Assembly (NCBI RefSeq): GCF_022012335.1
Contig: NZ_JAKLTO010000002.1
Span: 124,001-188,000, forward strand
DNA from: Flavobacterium sp. SM15
GTDB taxonomy: Bacteria > Bacteroidota > Bacteroidia > Flavobacteriales > Flavobacteriaceae
Length of the DNA stretch: 64,000 nt
Direction of reading: 5' to 3'
Part shown: positions 56,798-64,000 of the stretch, piece after piece
Layout of the letters: each line of letters opens with the position of its first letter
Numbering within the stretch: position 1 is the first letter of the stretch
Translations under genes and position numbers: made by a program
The notes under the pieces: generated by a model
The model's database searches: none
What the model was told of the DNA's origin: nothing
The model's input: the letters and a program-made list of their open reading frames with translations, nothing else

Positions 56798-57223
56798 ATG
56801 AAAAAAATATTGATTGCCGCAGCCCTATTCGGAACTTTATCACTTTTTGCACAAGAACCGAAAAACCAAGAGAACCAGTTAAAACCGGAACAACGCGTTG
56901 AACTTCAGGTTAAAAAAATGACCTTAGATTTGGATCTAAACGAAAAACAACAAAAGGACTTAAAAAAACTTTTGACAGACCAAAGCAAAAAACGTGAGGA
57001 AGCCAGAACGAAAATTGAAGCTACCAAAACCGAAGGCAAAAAGCCAACTGCAGACGAACGTTTCGCCTTGAGAAGTAAAATGTTAGATGAACAAATTGCC
57101 TTTAAAGCAGAAATGAAAAAAATTCTCAATGAAAAACAAATGGAAAAATGGGAAGAAAACAAAGAAGATCGAAGAGCGCATCGCATGGAACAAAAAAGGC
57201 AACATCACAAAAGCAGAAAATAA
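56798..57223 (+). CDS. Small periplasmic helical protein (Spy/CpxP-like or DUF4890-like)
   Basis: This 141-residue protein has a signal peptide ending SLFAQ and a highly charged, almost entirely helical mature chain. It contains VKKMTLDLDLNEKQQKDLKKLL and ends in a His/Arg/Lys-rich tail (MEQKRQHHKSRK). The LDLNEKQ pattern, Lys/Glu-rich helices and length resemble periplasmic CpxP/Spy chaperones and the DUF4890 group. This is a resemblance, not a confirmed match. It is 83 nt before the next small secreted gene, on the same strand. Confidence 0.6.
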   Translation: MKKILIAAALFGTLSLFAQEPKNQENQLKPEQRVELQVKKMTLDLDLNEKQQKDLKKLLTDQSKKREEARTKIEATKTEGKKPTADERFALRSKMLDEQIAFKAEMKKILNEKQMEKWEENKEDRRAHRMEQKRQHHKSRK

Positions 57224-57305
57224 TGTTATTTAAGTAAGTATTTTTTGGTTTTTATACATTTTTCATTTAGATTTGAGCACACTAACAAAAAACCATTAAC
57301 ATTTT

Positions 57306-57665
57306 ATGAAAAAAATAATTGCCCTTTTTGTATTGTTCTTTGCGTTTTCAATCAATGCAAATGCTCAAGAAAACAAAGATGCTAAAACTAAAGCTTCCAT
57401 CGAATTAGAAGCAAAAGCTAATGCAGATTTAAAAAAGCTTATTGAGGTAACTAACATTGAACCATCAACTCACAGGACATATTATAGTCTTTTCTATAAA
57501 AAACACCGTGATTTTTCAAAACCAAACATCACTGATGCAGAAAGAAAAAGCATTATGGAATATATGGTTGGAAAATTGACTGCCGGTTTAAAACCTGAAC
57601 AAATAGAGGCACTTAAAAAAAACAGTGAAACATTCAGAATATTAATCTCACAAGCTGGGAATTAA
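57306..57665 (+). CDS. Small secreted protein of unknown function
   Basis: This 119-residue protein has a signal peptide ending SINANAQ and a helical mature part of about 98 residues. It contains LKKLIEVTNIEPSTHRTYYSLFYKKHRDF and the end LKPEQIEALKKN, which is similar in style to the preceding helical secreted protein (LxPEQ). The two could be related periplasmic factors that arose by duplication. I do not assign a function. Confidence 0.65.
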   Translation: MKKIIALFVLFFAFSINANAQENKDAKTKASIELEAKANADLKKLIEVTNIEPSTHRTYYSLFYKKHRDFSKPNITDAERKSIMEYMVGKLTAGLKPEQIEALKKNSETFRILISQAGN

Positions 57666-57669
57666 AAAT

Positions 57670-57697
57670 AAAAAACCACCTTTCGGTGGTTTTTTTT
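57670..57697. terminator. Bidirectional terminator
   Basis: An 11-bp perfect stem (57670-57680 with 57685-57695), 4-nt loop, flanked by A and T runs. It serves the small secreted gene on the plus strand and hemL on the minus strand. Confidence 0.9.
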
Positions 57698-57712
57698 ATA
57701 TCCTATCATCAA

Positions 57713-58999
57713 TTACAATTCCTTTGCTACTTTATCAATTGCATTGATTGTAAAATCTAAATCTTCATAGGTTAGTGCATCAGTAATAAACCATGTTTCA
57801 TAGGCTGATGGTGCAATATACACTCCCTCTCGAAGCAATCCATGGAAGAACTTCTTAAAAGTTTCATTATCGCCCTTTGCAGCTGTTTGAAAATCATAAA
57901 CCGGATTAGCATCAAAATGTACCGAAATCATCGAGCCTACTCTGTTTATTGTAAATTCAATGTTGTTGGCCTCTAATCGCTCACGAATTCCTTTTTCCAG
58001 ATAAGCTGTTTTAGCTTCCAGACGATTGAACAGTTCCACATCTTTATTTATACTTTCCAACATTGCCAATCCTGCAGCCATAGCCAATGGATTTCCCGAC
58101 AAGGTTCCTGCTTGATATACCGGTCCAAGAGGAGCCAAATAATTCATGATCTCATTTTGAGCTGCAAAAGCACCAACCGGCAAACCTCCGCCAATTACTT
58201 TTCCAAAACAAACAATATCTGCTTTAATTCCAAACAATTCCTGAGCACCTCCTTTTGCTAAACGAAATCCAGTCATGACTTCATCAAAAATCAACAACGC
58301 TCCATGCTCATCACAAAGTAATCTCAAATTTTGTAAAAACCCCTGATTTGGAGGAATACACCCCATATTGCCAGCAACCGGCTCAATTATGATTGCTGCA
58401 ATTTCGTTTGGATTTGCTTCAAATAAAGCTTTCACGTTTTCCAAATCGTTATAACGTGCCAAAAGTGTATCTTTAGCCGTCCCTTGGGTTACACCGGGAC
58501 TGTTTGGAGATCCAAAAGTAATTGCCCCGCTACCCGCCTGTATTAAAAACGAATCGGAATGTCCATGGTAACAACCCGAAAACTTAACAATCTTATCTCT
58601 TTTGGTGTATCCTCGAGCTAAACGAATCGCACTCATACATGCTTCAGTGCCGGAATTTACGAATCGGATTTTATCAATATTTGGAACCATTGCCACAGCT
58701 AAAGAGGCTATTTGGGTTTCCAATTCGGTTGGCATTCCAAAAGAAGTACCTTTTTTGGCTTTCTGAATAACCGCATCTACCACAGGTTCATAGGCATGAC
58801 CTAAAATCATAGGTCCCCAAGAATTGATATAATCGATCAATCGATTACCGTCTTCATCATACATATAAGCACCTTTGGCTTCTTTTACAAAAATAGGAGT
58901 CCCTCCTACTGCTTTAAATGCACGAACCGGCGAATTTACTCCACCGGGTATTACTTTTTCTGCCTCAGCAAAAAGCTGACTGCTGCGTTGGTATAACAT
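57713..58999 (-). CDS. hemL: Glutamate-1-semialdehyde 2,1-aminomutase
   Basis: This 428-residue PLP enzyme makes 5-aminolevulinate from glutamate-1-semialdehyde in the C5 route to haem. Motifs are [15 protein letters not shown] at the start, [18 protein letters not shown], the PLP ring contact [14 protein letters not shown], and the Schiff-base Lys in [15 protein letters not shown]. Length equals the family norm. The following gene lies 4 nt upstream in the same orientation, so hemL is the last gene of a three-gene minus-strand operon. Confidence 0.97.
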   Translation of the reverse strand: MLYQRSSQLFAEAEKVIPGGVNSPVRAFKAVGGTPIFVKEAKGAYMYDEDGNRLIDYINSWGPMILGHAYEPVVDAVIQKAKKGTSFGMPTELETQIASLAVAMVPNIDKIRFVNSGTEACMSAIRLARGYTKRDKIVKFSGCYHGHSDSFLIQAGSGAITFGSPNSPGVTQGTAKDTLLARYNDLENVKALFEANPNEIAAIIIEPVAGNMGCIPPNQGFLQNLRLLCDEHGALLIFDEVMTGFRLAKGGAQELFGIKADIVCFGKVIGGGLPVGAFAAQNEIMNYLAPLGPVYQAGTLSGNPLAMAAGLAMLESINKDVELFNRLEAKTAYLEKGIRERLEANNIEFTINRVGSMISVHFDANPVYDFQTAAKGDNETFKKFFHGLLREGVYIAPSAYETWFITDALTYEDLDFTINAIDKVAKEL

Positions 59000-59003
59000 T
59001 ATA

Positions 59004-59882
59004 TTATGATTTTATTTTTAGAATTTGTCCGATGGATATTGCATTTGACGCAAGTCCGTTTAACTGAATAATCTGTTCCACAGAAAGATTGAACTTCTTC
59101 GAAATGGAATAAAGGGTATCGCCTTGACTAACTCGATACGATTTCTCATCCAAAGGCATTTCAGAAATTTTAGCAATAGCTTTATAACCAGAACCTATTA
59201 CTTCTTCATCAATTTTATACAATTCATAGCGTTCGATCAGACCTATTAGCTTATCGGGATATTTTACATCTGTAGCATATCCGGCAGCGCGTAATCCTCT
59301 GGCCCAAGCCACATAATCGCCTTTATCCAATTTAAACAAATTGGCATAACGGCTTCTTGAAGTTAAGAACAAAGAATGATCGCGGTAGGATTCCGAAGGA
59401 TGCTCATACTTTCTAAAACATTCCTGCTCAGCATCATCATCATGATGAACCGAATCCCCATTCCAACCGGTATGGCATTTAATTCCAAAATGATTATTGG
59501 CTTTTTGGGCTAAAATTCCAGTTCCAGCACCCGATTCCAAAACACCTTGGGCTAACGTAATACTGCAAGGAATGCCGTGTTTACGCATATTCTCTTTGGC
59601 AATCTCTTTGTATTGGGAGATGTACGAATTCACAACTTCTGTTGTAACGGTCATTTTGGAAGTAGCTTCTAACACTTCCGATTTTGCTCCTGAGGATGTT
59701 GTAGATGTTGCTGTCCCTGAAGATGTTTTTACCGGACCTGTCTTGGTGACTATTGGCCTTTTTTTCCTAGTATCAGATTTTGTTTTAGCCGTATTGACAG
59801 TTGATACCCGAACCTTAGAACTGGATCCGCAACTGAAAATCAATAACAAAACAACAAGCGTTGTAATTTTTTTCAACATCAT
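59004..59882 (-). CDS. LysM glucosaminidase lipoprotein (FlgJ-like muramidase domain)
   Basis: This 292-residue lipoprotein has lipobox LIFSC (Cys about residue 18), a Ser/Thr/Lys-rich linker (about 19-75) and a glucosaminidase domain (about 85-230). The domain has the acidic catalytic patterns [26 protein letters not shown] and [24 protein letters not shown]-terminal LysM domain ([14 protein letters not shown], then [17 protein letters not shown]) completes it. It cuts peptidoglycan glycan strands. The start ATG overlaps the stop of the PLP-enzyme gene (ATGA), which suggests coupled translation. Confidence 0.9.
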   Translation of the reverse strand: MMLKKITTLVVLLLIFSCGSSSKVRVSTVNTAKTKSDTRKKRPIVTKTGPVKTSSGTATSTTSSGAKSEVLEATSKMTVTTEVVNSYISQYKEIAKENMRKHGIPCSITLAQGVLESGAGTGILAQKANNHFGIKCHTGWNGDSVHHDDDAEQECFRKYEHPSESYRDHSLFLTSRSRYANLFKLDKGDYVAWARGLRAAGYATDVKYPDKLIGLIERYELYKIDEEVIGSGYKAIAKISEMPLDEKSYRVSQGDTLYSISKKFNLSVEQIIQLNGLASNAISIGQILKIKS

Positions 59883-60772
59883 ATATAATCAATAATTGGT
59901 AGTCCTTTCTTTTTTAAGACTTCGTTCATTCCTCTTATTCCCTGCAATCCGCCTGTGTGAATGGCCAGAATTTTAGAACCTTTCTTGAAATAGTCTTTCT
60001 TGATTAAATCCAAAATCCCAAAAAACATCTTTCCGGTATATACCGGATCCAATGGAATTCCAGTCTGTTTATGGAAATCATTTAAAAAACGTACCAGTTC
60101 TTCATTTATTTTAGCATAACCTCCGAAATGATAGTCGTTATTTAAAAACCAGCGCCCATTTTTTGCAAATCTACAAATATCCTGCGATAAAAAATCACCC
60201 TTTAACACAGCAAAGCCAATCGCTTTCTGGTTCGGATGCAATGAATTAATGATTCCCGAAACGGTTCCTCCCGTTCCTACCGCACAACAAACGTGGGTAA
60301 AATCGGCATCGGAAGCAGTAAGTATCTCCTCACAGCCCTTTACCGCCAATTCATTGGTACCTCCTTCAGGCAAAACAAAAACCTTACCATATTTTTCAGA
60401 GATCTTTTCAATAAATTCTGTTGTTTCTTTTTGACGGTAACATTCTCTGGATACAAACTCAAATTGCATGCCATTTTCTTTCGCCAAAGACAAAGTAGCA
60501 TTTTGATCAATTTTATCAACAAGTTCTTCTCCTCTTATCACACCGATTGTATGAAAACCAAATTCATTACCCGCGGCTGCCGTTGCCGCAATATGATTTG
60601 AAAATGCTCCCCCAAAAGTTAGCAACTTAGAAAATCCTTGATTTTTTGCTTCTTGCAAATTATATTTAAGCTTTCTGAACTTGTTTCCGGAAATCTGAGG
60701 GTGCAACAAGTCTTCTCTTTTTACAAAAAGAACAATTTCATTTGGAAATTCAATATTAACAACTTGATTCAA
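59879..60772 (-). CDS. ACC deaminase/D-cysteine desulfhydrase family PLP enzyme
   Basis: This 297-residue fold-type II PLP enzyme has Lys31 in SGNKFRKLKYN as the likely Schiff base, TFGGAFSNHIAATAAAGNEF, VLPEGGTNELAV and the phosphate loop CAVGTGGTVSGII. Relatives degrade 1-aminocyclopropane-1-carboxylate or remove sulfide from D-cysteine, and the exact substrate cannot be told. The final Tyr region PLDPVYTGKMFFGI is present. It is the first gene of the operon that continues with the LysM glucosaminidase (4-nt overlap) and hemL. Confidence 0.88.
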   Translation of the reverse strand: MNQVVNIEFPNEIVLFVKREDLLHPQISGNKFRKLKYNLQEAKNQGFSKLLTFGGAFSNHIAATAAAGNEFGFHTIGVIRGEELVDKIDQNATLSLAKENGMQFEFVSRECYRQKETTEFIEKISEKYGKVFVLPEGGTNELAVKGCEEILTASDADFTHVCCAVGTGGTVSGIINSLHPNQKAIGFAVLKGDFLSQDICRFAKNGRWFLNNDYHFGGYAKINEELVRFLNDFHKQTGIPLDPVYTGKMFFGILDLIKKDYFKKGSKILAIHTGGLQGIRGMNEVLKKKGLPIIDYI

Positions 60773-60802
60773 TTTTTTTTAGCAAATTTAAACTAATAAA
60801 CA

Positions 60803-60835
60803 AAAAAAGTGCAACCAAACCGGCTGCACTTTTTT
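60803..60835 (-). terminator. Intrinsic terminator after the third T9SS protein
   Basis: An 11-bp stem (60803-60813 with 60825-60835) with a small internal loop and T run on the minus strand, 21 nt after the stop of the T9SS gene. Confidence 0.8.
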
Positions 60836-60856
60836 GTTTATTGCAGTGAATACTGC

Positions 60857-62767
60857 TTATTTTTTTACAAGAACTTTTTTACCAAACTCTTGGTTATCTT
60901 TCGAATTTACTCTTACGATATAAACACCATCACTTAAACCTGAAGTTGGGAATGTATATTCTGCATTTGAACCTAAATTAGCTTTTGTAAAAACTTGTTT
61001 TCCCGTAATATCGAATACAGTACACGATTTCAAATCCAATTGTTTTGGATTGCCAATTGTCAGATTATGTGATTCGTTGTTTTGATACACTACGAAATTA
61101 TCGGCAAAGGCTGCATCATTAGAAGAAAGTTTTTCATCCTGGAAAGTAATTTCAAAACGATCTTTAACACTTCCTGCTGGCAAGGTAATTTCAAAGAAGT
61201 TATTTTTAATATCAAAATATTCTCCCGTTTGCTTGTCGTGTAAATAAATATTTTCCGCCAAATCAAAATTTATCAAATCCCCGACAGTTATTCTATAGGT
61301 AGTTTGAGCACTTGCTTTGAAAGCGAAAGGAATTCTTTTATCGATTGAAAACGGCATAGTTGAGATCACATACTGCGAACCATCACTTAAAGGAAAATAG
61401 GTGTCATTTGGAAGACTGCCCTCAGAAGCAACTGCATCCAATGCTACATCATAACCATCCGTAGCGTTAGAATTGAAAGCTAAAGCAGTTTCTCTGGTAA
61501 ACTGATCATTCAACACTGTATGGATGCGAATTTGAGGAACTTCTGCCTTTGAATATTTAGAATAATCCACTCCAGCAACATTTTGAATTTCAGGCCAATT
61601 ACCAGTAGCCGTATTTGCAGTACGATCAAAAGTAGAGTTTGAAGCTGCACCTTCTTTAACGAAAACACGATAAATGTTTTTCATTTGTACAGTTCCATTT
61701 ACCAAGCCTTGAACCTGGAATCCTTGTCCTATTGGAGCAAACATTCTTTTATATCTTTCTGCACCAGGTAAAACTGGACCAGTTGTATTCGGGGTTCCAT
61801 CTCCATTATAAGTATTCCATGAAGCGTTTACATAAGTTCCCGGAGAGAAAGCTGTAGCTCCATTTGGAGAATAGGTTCCATAACCGGCAACATATTGGCT
61901 TAATACGTGAGAATTAGCCGTTTTAGCATGTTCCCAATAATATGCATTTCCATTGATTTTTGCAGTTCCCGGCACGAAAACATAAGCCCCTGTACCATAA
62001 TTTACAGTATAACCGCTATTTTCAAGCAAAAACAAATTGACATTGATTGCAGAAGGGTAAGGATTCCCCGTTAAGGTACGATTAGGATAATCAGGCCCTG
62101 GAGTACTGCCTACTGTAATATCAATAGTCCCGTCATTGGGTTTTCCTCTAAAATCATAACGCTGATTGTTTCCTGGATTATTAACAACTCCTAATATGGT
62201 TGTATTATCCGATCCGCTTACACCTTTCATAGTAAAACCTTCTCCTGGCAGAAGTGTATTGGCACTTCCAACATAAACCCAGTTGGCATACTGATTGGAA
62301 TTAACAAACTTGTAAATCCATCTATTTGAAATCACCAAAGTAGAATTTGTTGAAGAACCGTCAAGAGTAGTAACAATACTTTCTCCACCAAAATTGGTTA
62401 CCGTAGATGGTCTTTTTAATTGACCGATTCCAAAAGCATTATTACCAGCCGCTGCATTTGGAACACCTACCGGCGAACACCACTGGTTGTAACCAAAATT
62501 ATTCGATGTCCCTTCTTGGTACACAGAAAGATCACCAACTCCTTTATTGTTACCCGAAACGGTTGTTCCTTGAAGCAATTGTCCTTCACTTCTAAGGTAA
62601 AGATTACTGGTGCCCGAATTCAACTCCAAATCACCTTTAACAAACAATTGTTCATTGTTAACAAACACATAACTGTTAGGGCTTACATACATTTGAGCCA
62701 TTAAAGACTCCTGGTTAAACATTGCCACCATCAGCAACAATGACCCTTTAAGTAGATTTGATCTCAT
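60857..62767 (-). CDS. Secreted protein with T9SS C-terminal domain
   Basis: This 636-residue protein has a signal peptide ending ESLMAQ. The body contains NGVPNAAAGN-like VPNAAAGNNAFG, GNPYPSAINVN, FAPIGQGFQVQG and IRIHTVLNDQFTRE. The C-terminal 80 residues form the T9SS domain (TVFDITGKQVFTKANLGSN to GKKVLVKK). It shares the GNPYPSxxN and GQGFxV modules with the two T9SS proteins near 17-23 kb, so it belongs to the same surface-protein type, but it lacks their Ig repeats. A -7 box (TAAATTTG) lies at 62798-62805 on the minus strand. Confidence 0.85.
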   Translation of the reverse strand: MRSNLLKGSLLLMVAMFNQESLMAQMYVSPNSYVFVNNEQLFVKGDLELNSGTSNLYLRSEGQLLQGTTVSGNNKGVGDLSVYQEGTSNNFGYNQWCSPVGVPNAAAGNNAFGIGQLKRPSTVTNFGGESIVTTLDGSSTNSTLVISNRWIYKFVNSNQYANWVYVGSANTLLPGEGFTMKGVSGSDNTTILGVVNNPGNNQRYDFRGKPNDGTIDITVGSTPGPDYPNRTLTGNPYPSAINVNLFLLENSGYTVNYGTGAYVFVPGTAKINGNAYYWEHAKTANSHVLSQYVAGYGTYSPNGATAFSPGTYVNASWNTYNGDGTPNTTGPVLPGAERYKRMFAPIGQGFQVQGLVNGTVQMKNIYRVFVKEGAASNSTFDRTANTATGNWPEIQNVAGVDYSKYSKAEVPQIRIHTVLNDQFTRETALAFNSNATDGYDVALDAVASEGSLPNDTYFPLSDGSQYVISTMPFSIDKRIPFAFKASAQTTYRITVGDLINFDLAENIYLHDKQTGEYFDIKNNFFEITLPAGSVKDRFEITFQDEKLSSNDAAFADNFVVYQNNESHNLTIGNPKQLDLKSCTVFDITGKQVFTKANLGSNAEYTFPTSGLSDGVYIVRVNSKDNQEFGKKVLVKK

Positions 62768-63308
62768 AAGCAGATTTTTTTAACAATACTCGTTCTTCAA
62801 ATTTAAGCTTTTATTCTTTTAAAAAAAATATTTCCTTTTGTTTTTAACCCTGTTTTTCAGCATTTTATCCCATTTCTCAAAAAAACACTTAAGCTTTTAA
62901 CAAATAGATGCAGCAATTGAAAAAAAAAGAAAAAAAATTAGGTTTTTTCCTTCAAAAAAAGCATCTAATTCAGTGTTTTTTCTTATAAAAAATGTTATTT
63001 TTTTTTAACATGAAAAGAAAAATGTTTTATTTATAACACTTATGTGCAAAGATAACAATTCTTTAACACAAAAAAAAACGTAAATACTTTCATCGTTCAA
63101 ATGCAAAAAAACCGGTTAAACCGCATTGGCAAAGAAAATTTGAACACAAGTCAAACTTAAATCCCTTAAATGACTCATAAAACAAACACAAAAAAACCAA
63201 AAAATAAAAAAACATCACGCAACCATACTGTTAAAAACACTACAATATTTTAATAAATTTGAAAATAAGGAACATATTTATTAATCCACAAAATGCCAAA
63301 TCAAACCT
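62768..63308. other. Long AT-rich intergenic region between divergent T9SS-type genes
   Basis: This 541-nt stretch has no open reading frame of substance. It is very A/T-rich with many poly-A and poly-T runs and holds two TAAATTTG -7 boxes, one for each flank (62798-62805 minus, 63254-63261 plus). I see no convincing -33 box for either, no hairpin and no repeat unit. Confidence 0.6.
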
Positions 63309-64000
63309 ATGAAAGAAAATTACAAAACTTTTACAACTACTGGCAGTCAATGGCTTAACCTAAAAACAAACAACGATCAAAATTCAATCAATGAAAAAGC
63401 AAACCTTAAACTACTCGCTTTTTTCATTTTAACATTTATGATTTTTACCAGCAATTCAATTGCTCAGGTTAATATCACAAAACCAAATCTTAACATTCCC
63501 GTTTGTTCTGGGTTTCCTACCGCCTATTATCCGTTAGGAAACATTGTGATAACCGAAACTGCCACATCCAACTTTTCCGGAGGTGTTGGTGTTACATTAA
63601 TTTTATCAGCACCCGCCAATTTCGAATTTCAAACTGGGGTCGGAAACACTACAGTTGCCGCTGGAAGCAACCTAACATCCGTATCGACATCTGTAACCGC
63701 CACTACAGTAACCATTACCTATACCTGTGGAGGAACTAACAAGTCTGATGTGATGACTATTTCTAATTTATCCGTAAGGGCAATAAACACTACAAGTACA
63801 CAAAACATAACTCGAACAGGGGGAACAGGAACAATAAATGGATTAGTTGCCGGAACCACTTTAACTAACTCACTAAATTCCGCAGTTGCTACTCCACCAA
63901 CAGCAGCCAACGCAGGTCCCAACCAAACATTAGCTGCTTGTGCCACCACCACAACCCTTGCAGGAAATACCCCAGCTGCAGGTACCGGATCATGGTCTGT
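63309..64000 (+). CDS. Large secreted Ig-like protein, 5' part (continues beyond window)
   Basis: An open frame runs from the ATG at 63309 to the right edge without a stop (230 residues in view). A long n-region of about 33 residues precedes the hydrophobic signal core (LLAFFILTFMIFTSNSIAQ). The mature part starts with a beta-rich domain containing IPVCSGFPTAYYPLGNIVI and VGVTLILSAPANFEF. It then enters an Ig-like repeat of the type AGPNQTLAACATTTTLAG, TGSW, which is known from very large flavobacterial adhesins built from many such units. The nearby ATG at 63391 is out of frame. The full length is unknown. Confidence 0.8.
   Translation, partial: MKENYKTFTTTGSQWLNLKTNNDQNSINEKANLKLLAFFILTFMIFTSNSIAQVNITKPNLNIPVCSGFPTAYYPLGNIVITETATSNFSGGVGVTLILSAPANFEFQTGVGNTTVAAGSNLTSVSTSVTATTVTITYTCGGTNKSDVMTISNLSVRAINTTSTQNITRTGGTGTINGLVAGTTLTNSLNSAVATPPTAANAGPNQTLAACATTTTLAGNTPAAGTGSWS

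Overview
The window is 64 kb of an AT-rich, gene-dense chromosome of a member of the Bacteroidota, almost certainly Flavobacterium or a close relative. The signs are: promoters of the TTTG / TAnnTTTG type; translation starts without Shine-Dalgarno sequences except at rpsU; type IX secretion (T9SS) C-terminal tails; a SusC/SusD pair; the long Flavobacterium form of GAPDH; and Flavobacteriaceae families (DUF2851, GLPGLI-like, Porin_10, DUF3467). Nearly all of it is core chromosome. I see no phage, insertion sequence, CRISPR array, defence island or biosynthetic cluster, and no clearly new multigene system. The interest lies in small-scale structure.

Layout. 0-9 kb: 3' end of gap, a secreted protein of unknown function, a GNAT acetyltransferase, a LysM/NlpC-P60 cell-wall hydrolase, then two aconitases of different families in tandem (acnB, then an AcnA/mitochondrial-type enzyme). 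9-15 kb: a minus-strand operon of two parvulin-type periplasmic chaperones, a MoxR ATPase and a membrane acyltransferase. 15-23 kb: prfC, a tiny secreted C-terminal-anchor protein, and two large paralogous secreted T9SS proteins, one with seven Ig-like repeats. 23-38.4 kb: the information-processing block on the minus strand, read as rpsU, xerC-type recombinase, hpf, tRNA-Thr, tRNA-Tyr, tRNA-Thr, tuf, tRNA-Trp, secE, nusG, rplK, rplA, rplJ, rplL, rpoB, rpoC, DUF3467 protein. 38.5-44 kb: acyl-CoA dehydrogenase, a helix-hairpin-helix protein, a PspC protein, a truncated DUF2851 gene, a PNGase F-type glycoamidase and a T9SS protein gene broken by an amber codon. 44-52.5 kb: cystathionine beta-synthase/cysteine synthase with CBS domains, a Porin_10 barrel, and a SusD/SusC pair with no enzyme genes beside it. 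52.6-60.8 kb: rnhB, lipB, a lipoprotein, lysS, two small secreted proteins, hemL, a LysM glucosaminidase and an ACC deaminase-like PLP enzyme. 60.8-64 kb: another T9SS protein and, divergently, the start of a large Ig-like surface protein that leaves the window.

How it fits together. The central block supplies ribosomal proteins, RNA polymerase, EF-Tu and tRNAs, with visible promoter and terminator punctuation: a full promoter before the tRNA/tuf unit with a terminator hairpin at its presumed transcript start, a terminator after tuf, and hairpins in the unusually long rplL-rpoB and rpoB-rpoC spacers. The flanks supply envelope functions: periplasmic chaperones, wall hydrolases, nutrient barrels and T9SS cargo. 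The most notable small-scale signals are the strong Shine-Dalgarno before rpsU and two intergenic elements that share a motif frame and a covarying stem, possibly the Flavo-1 RNA motif. Others are the amber-interrupted T9SS gene, the truncated DUF2851 gene, an insertion in SusD, and a GLPGLI-like domain fused to the PNGase F-type enzyme.
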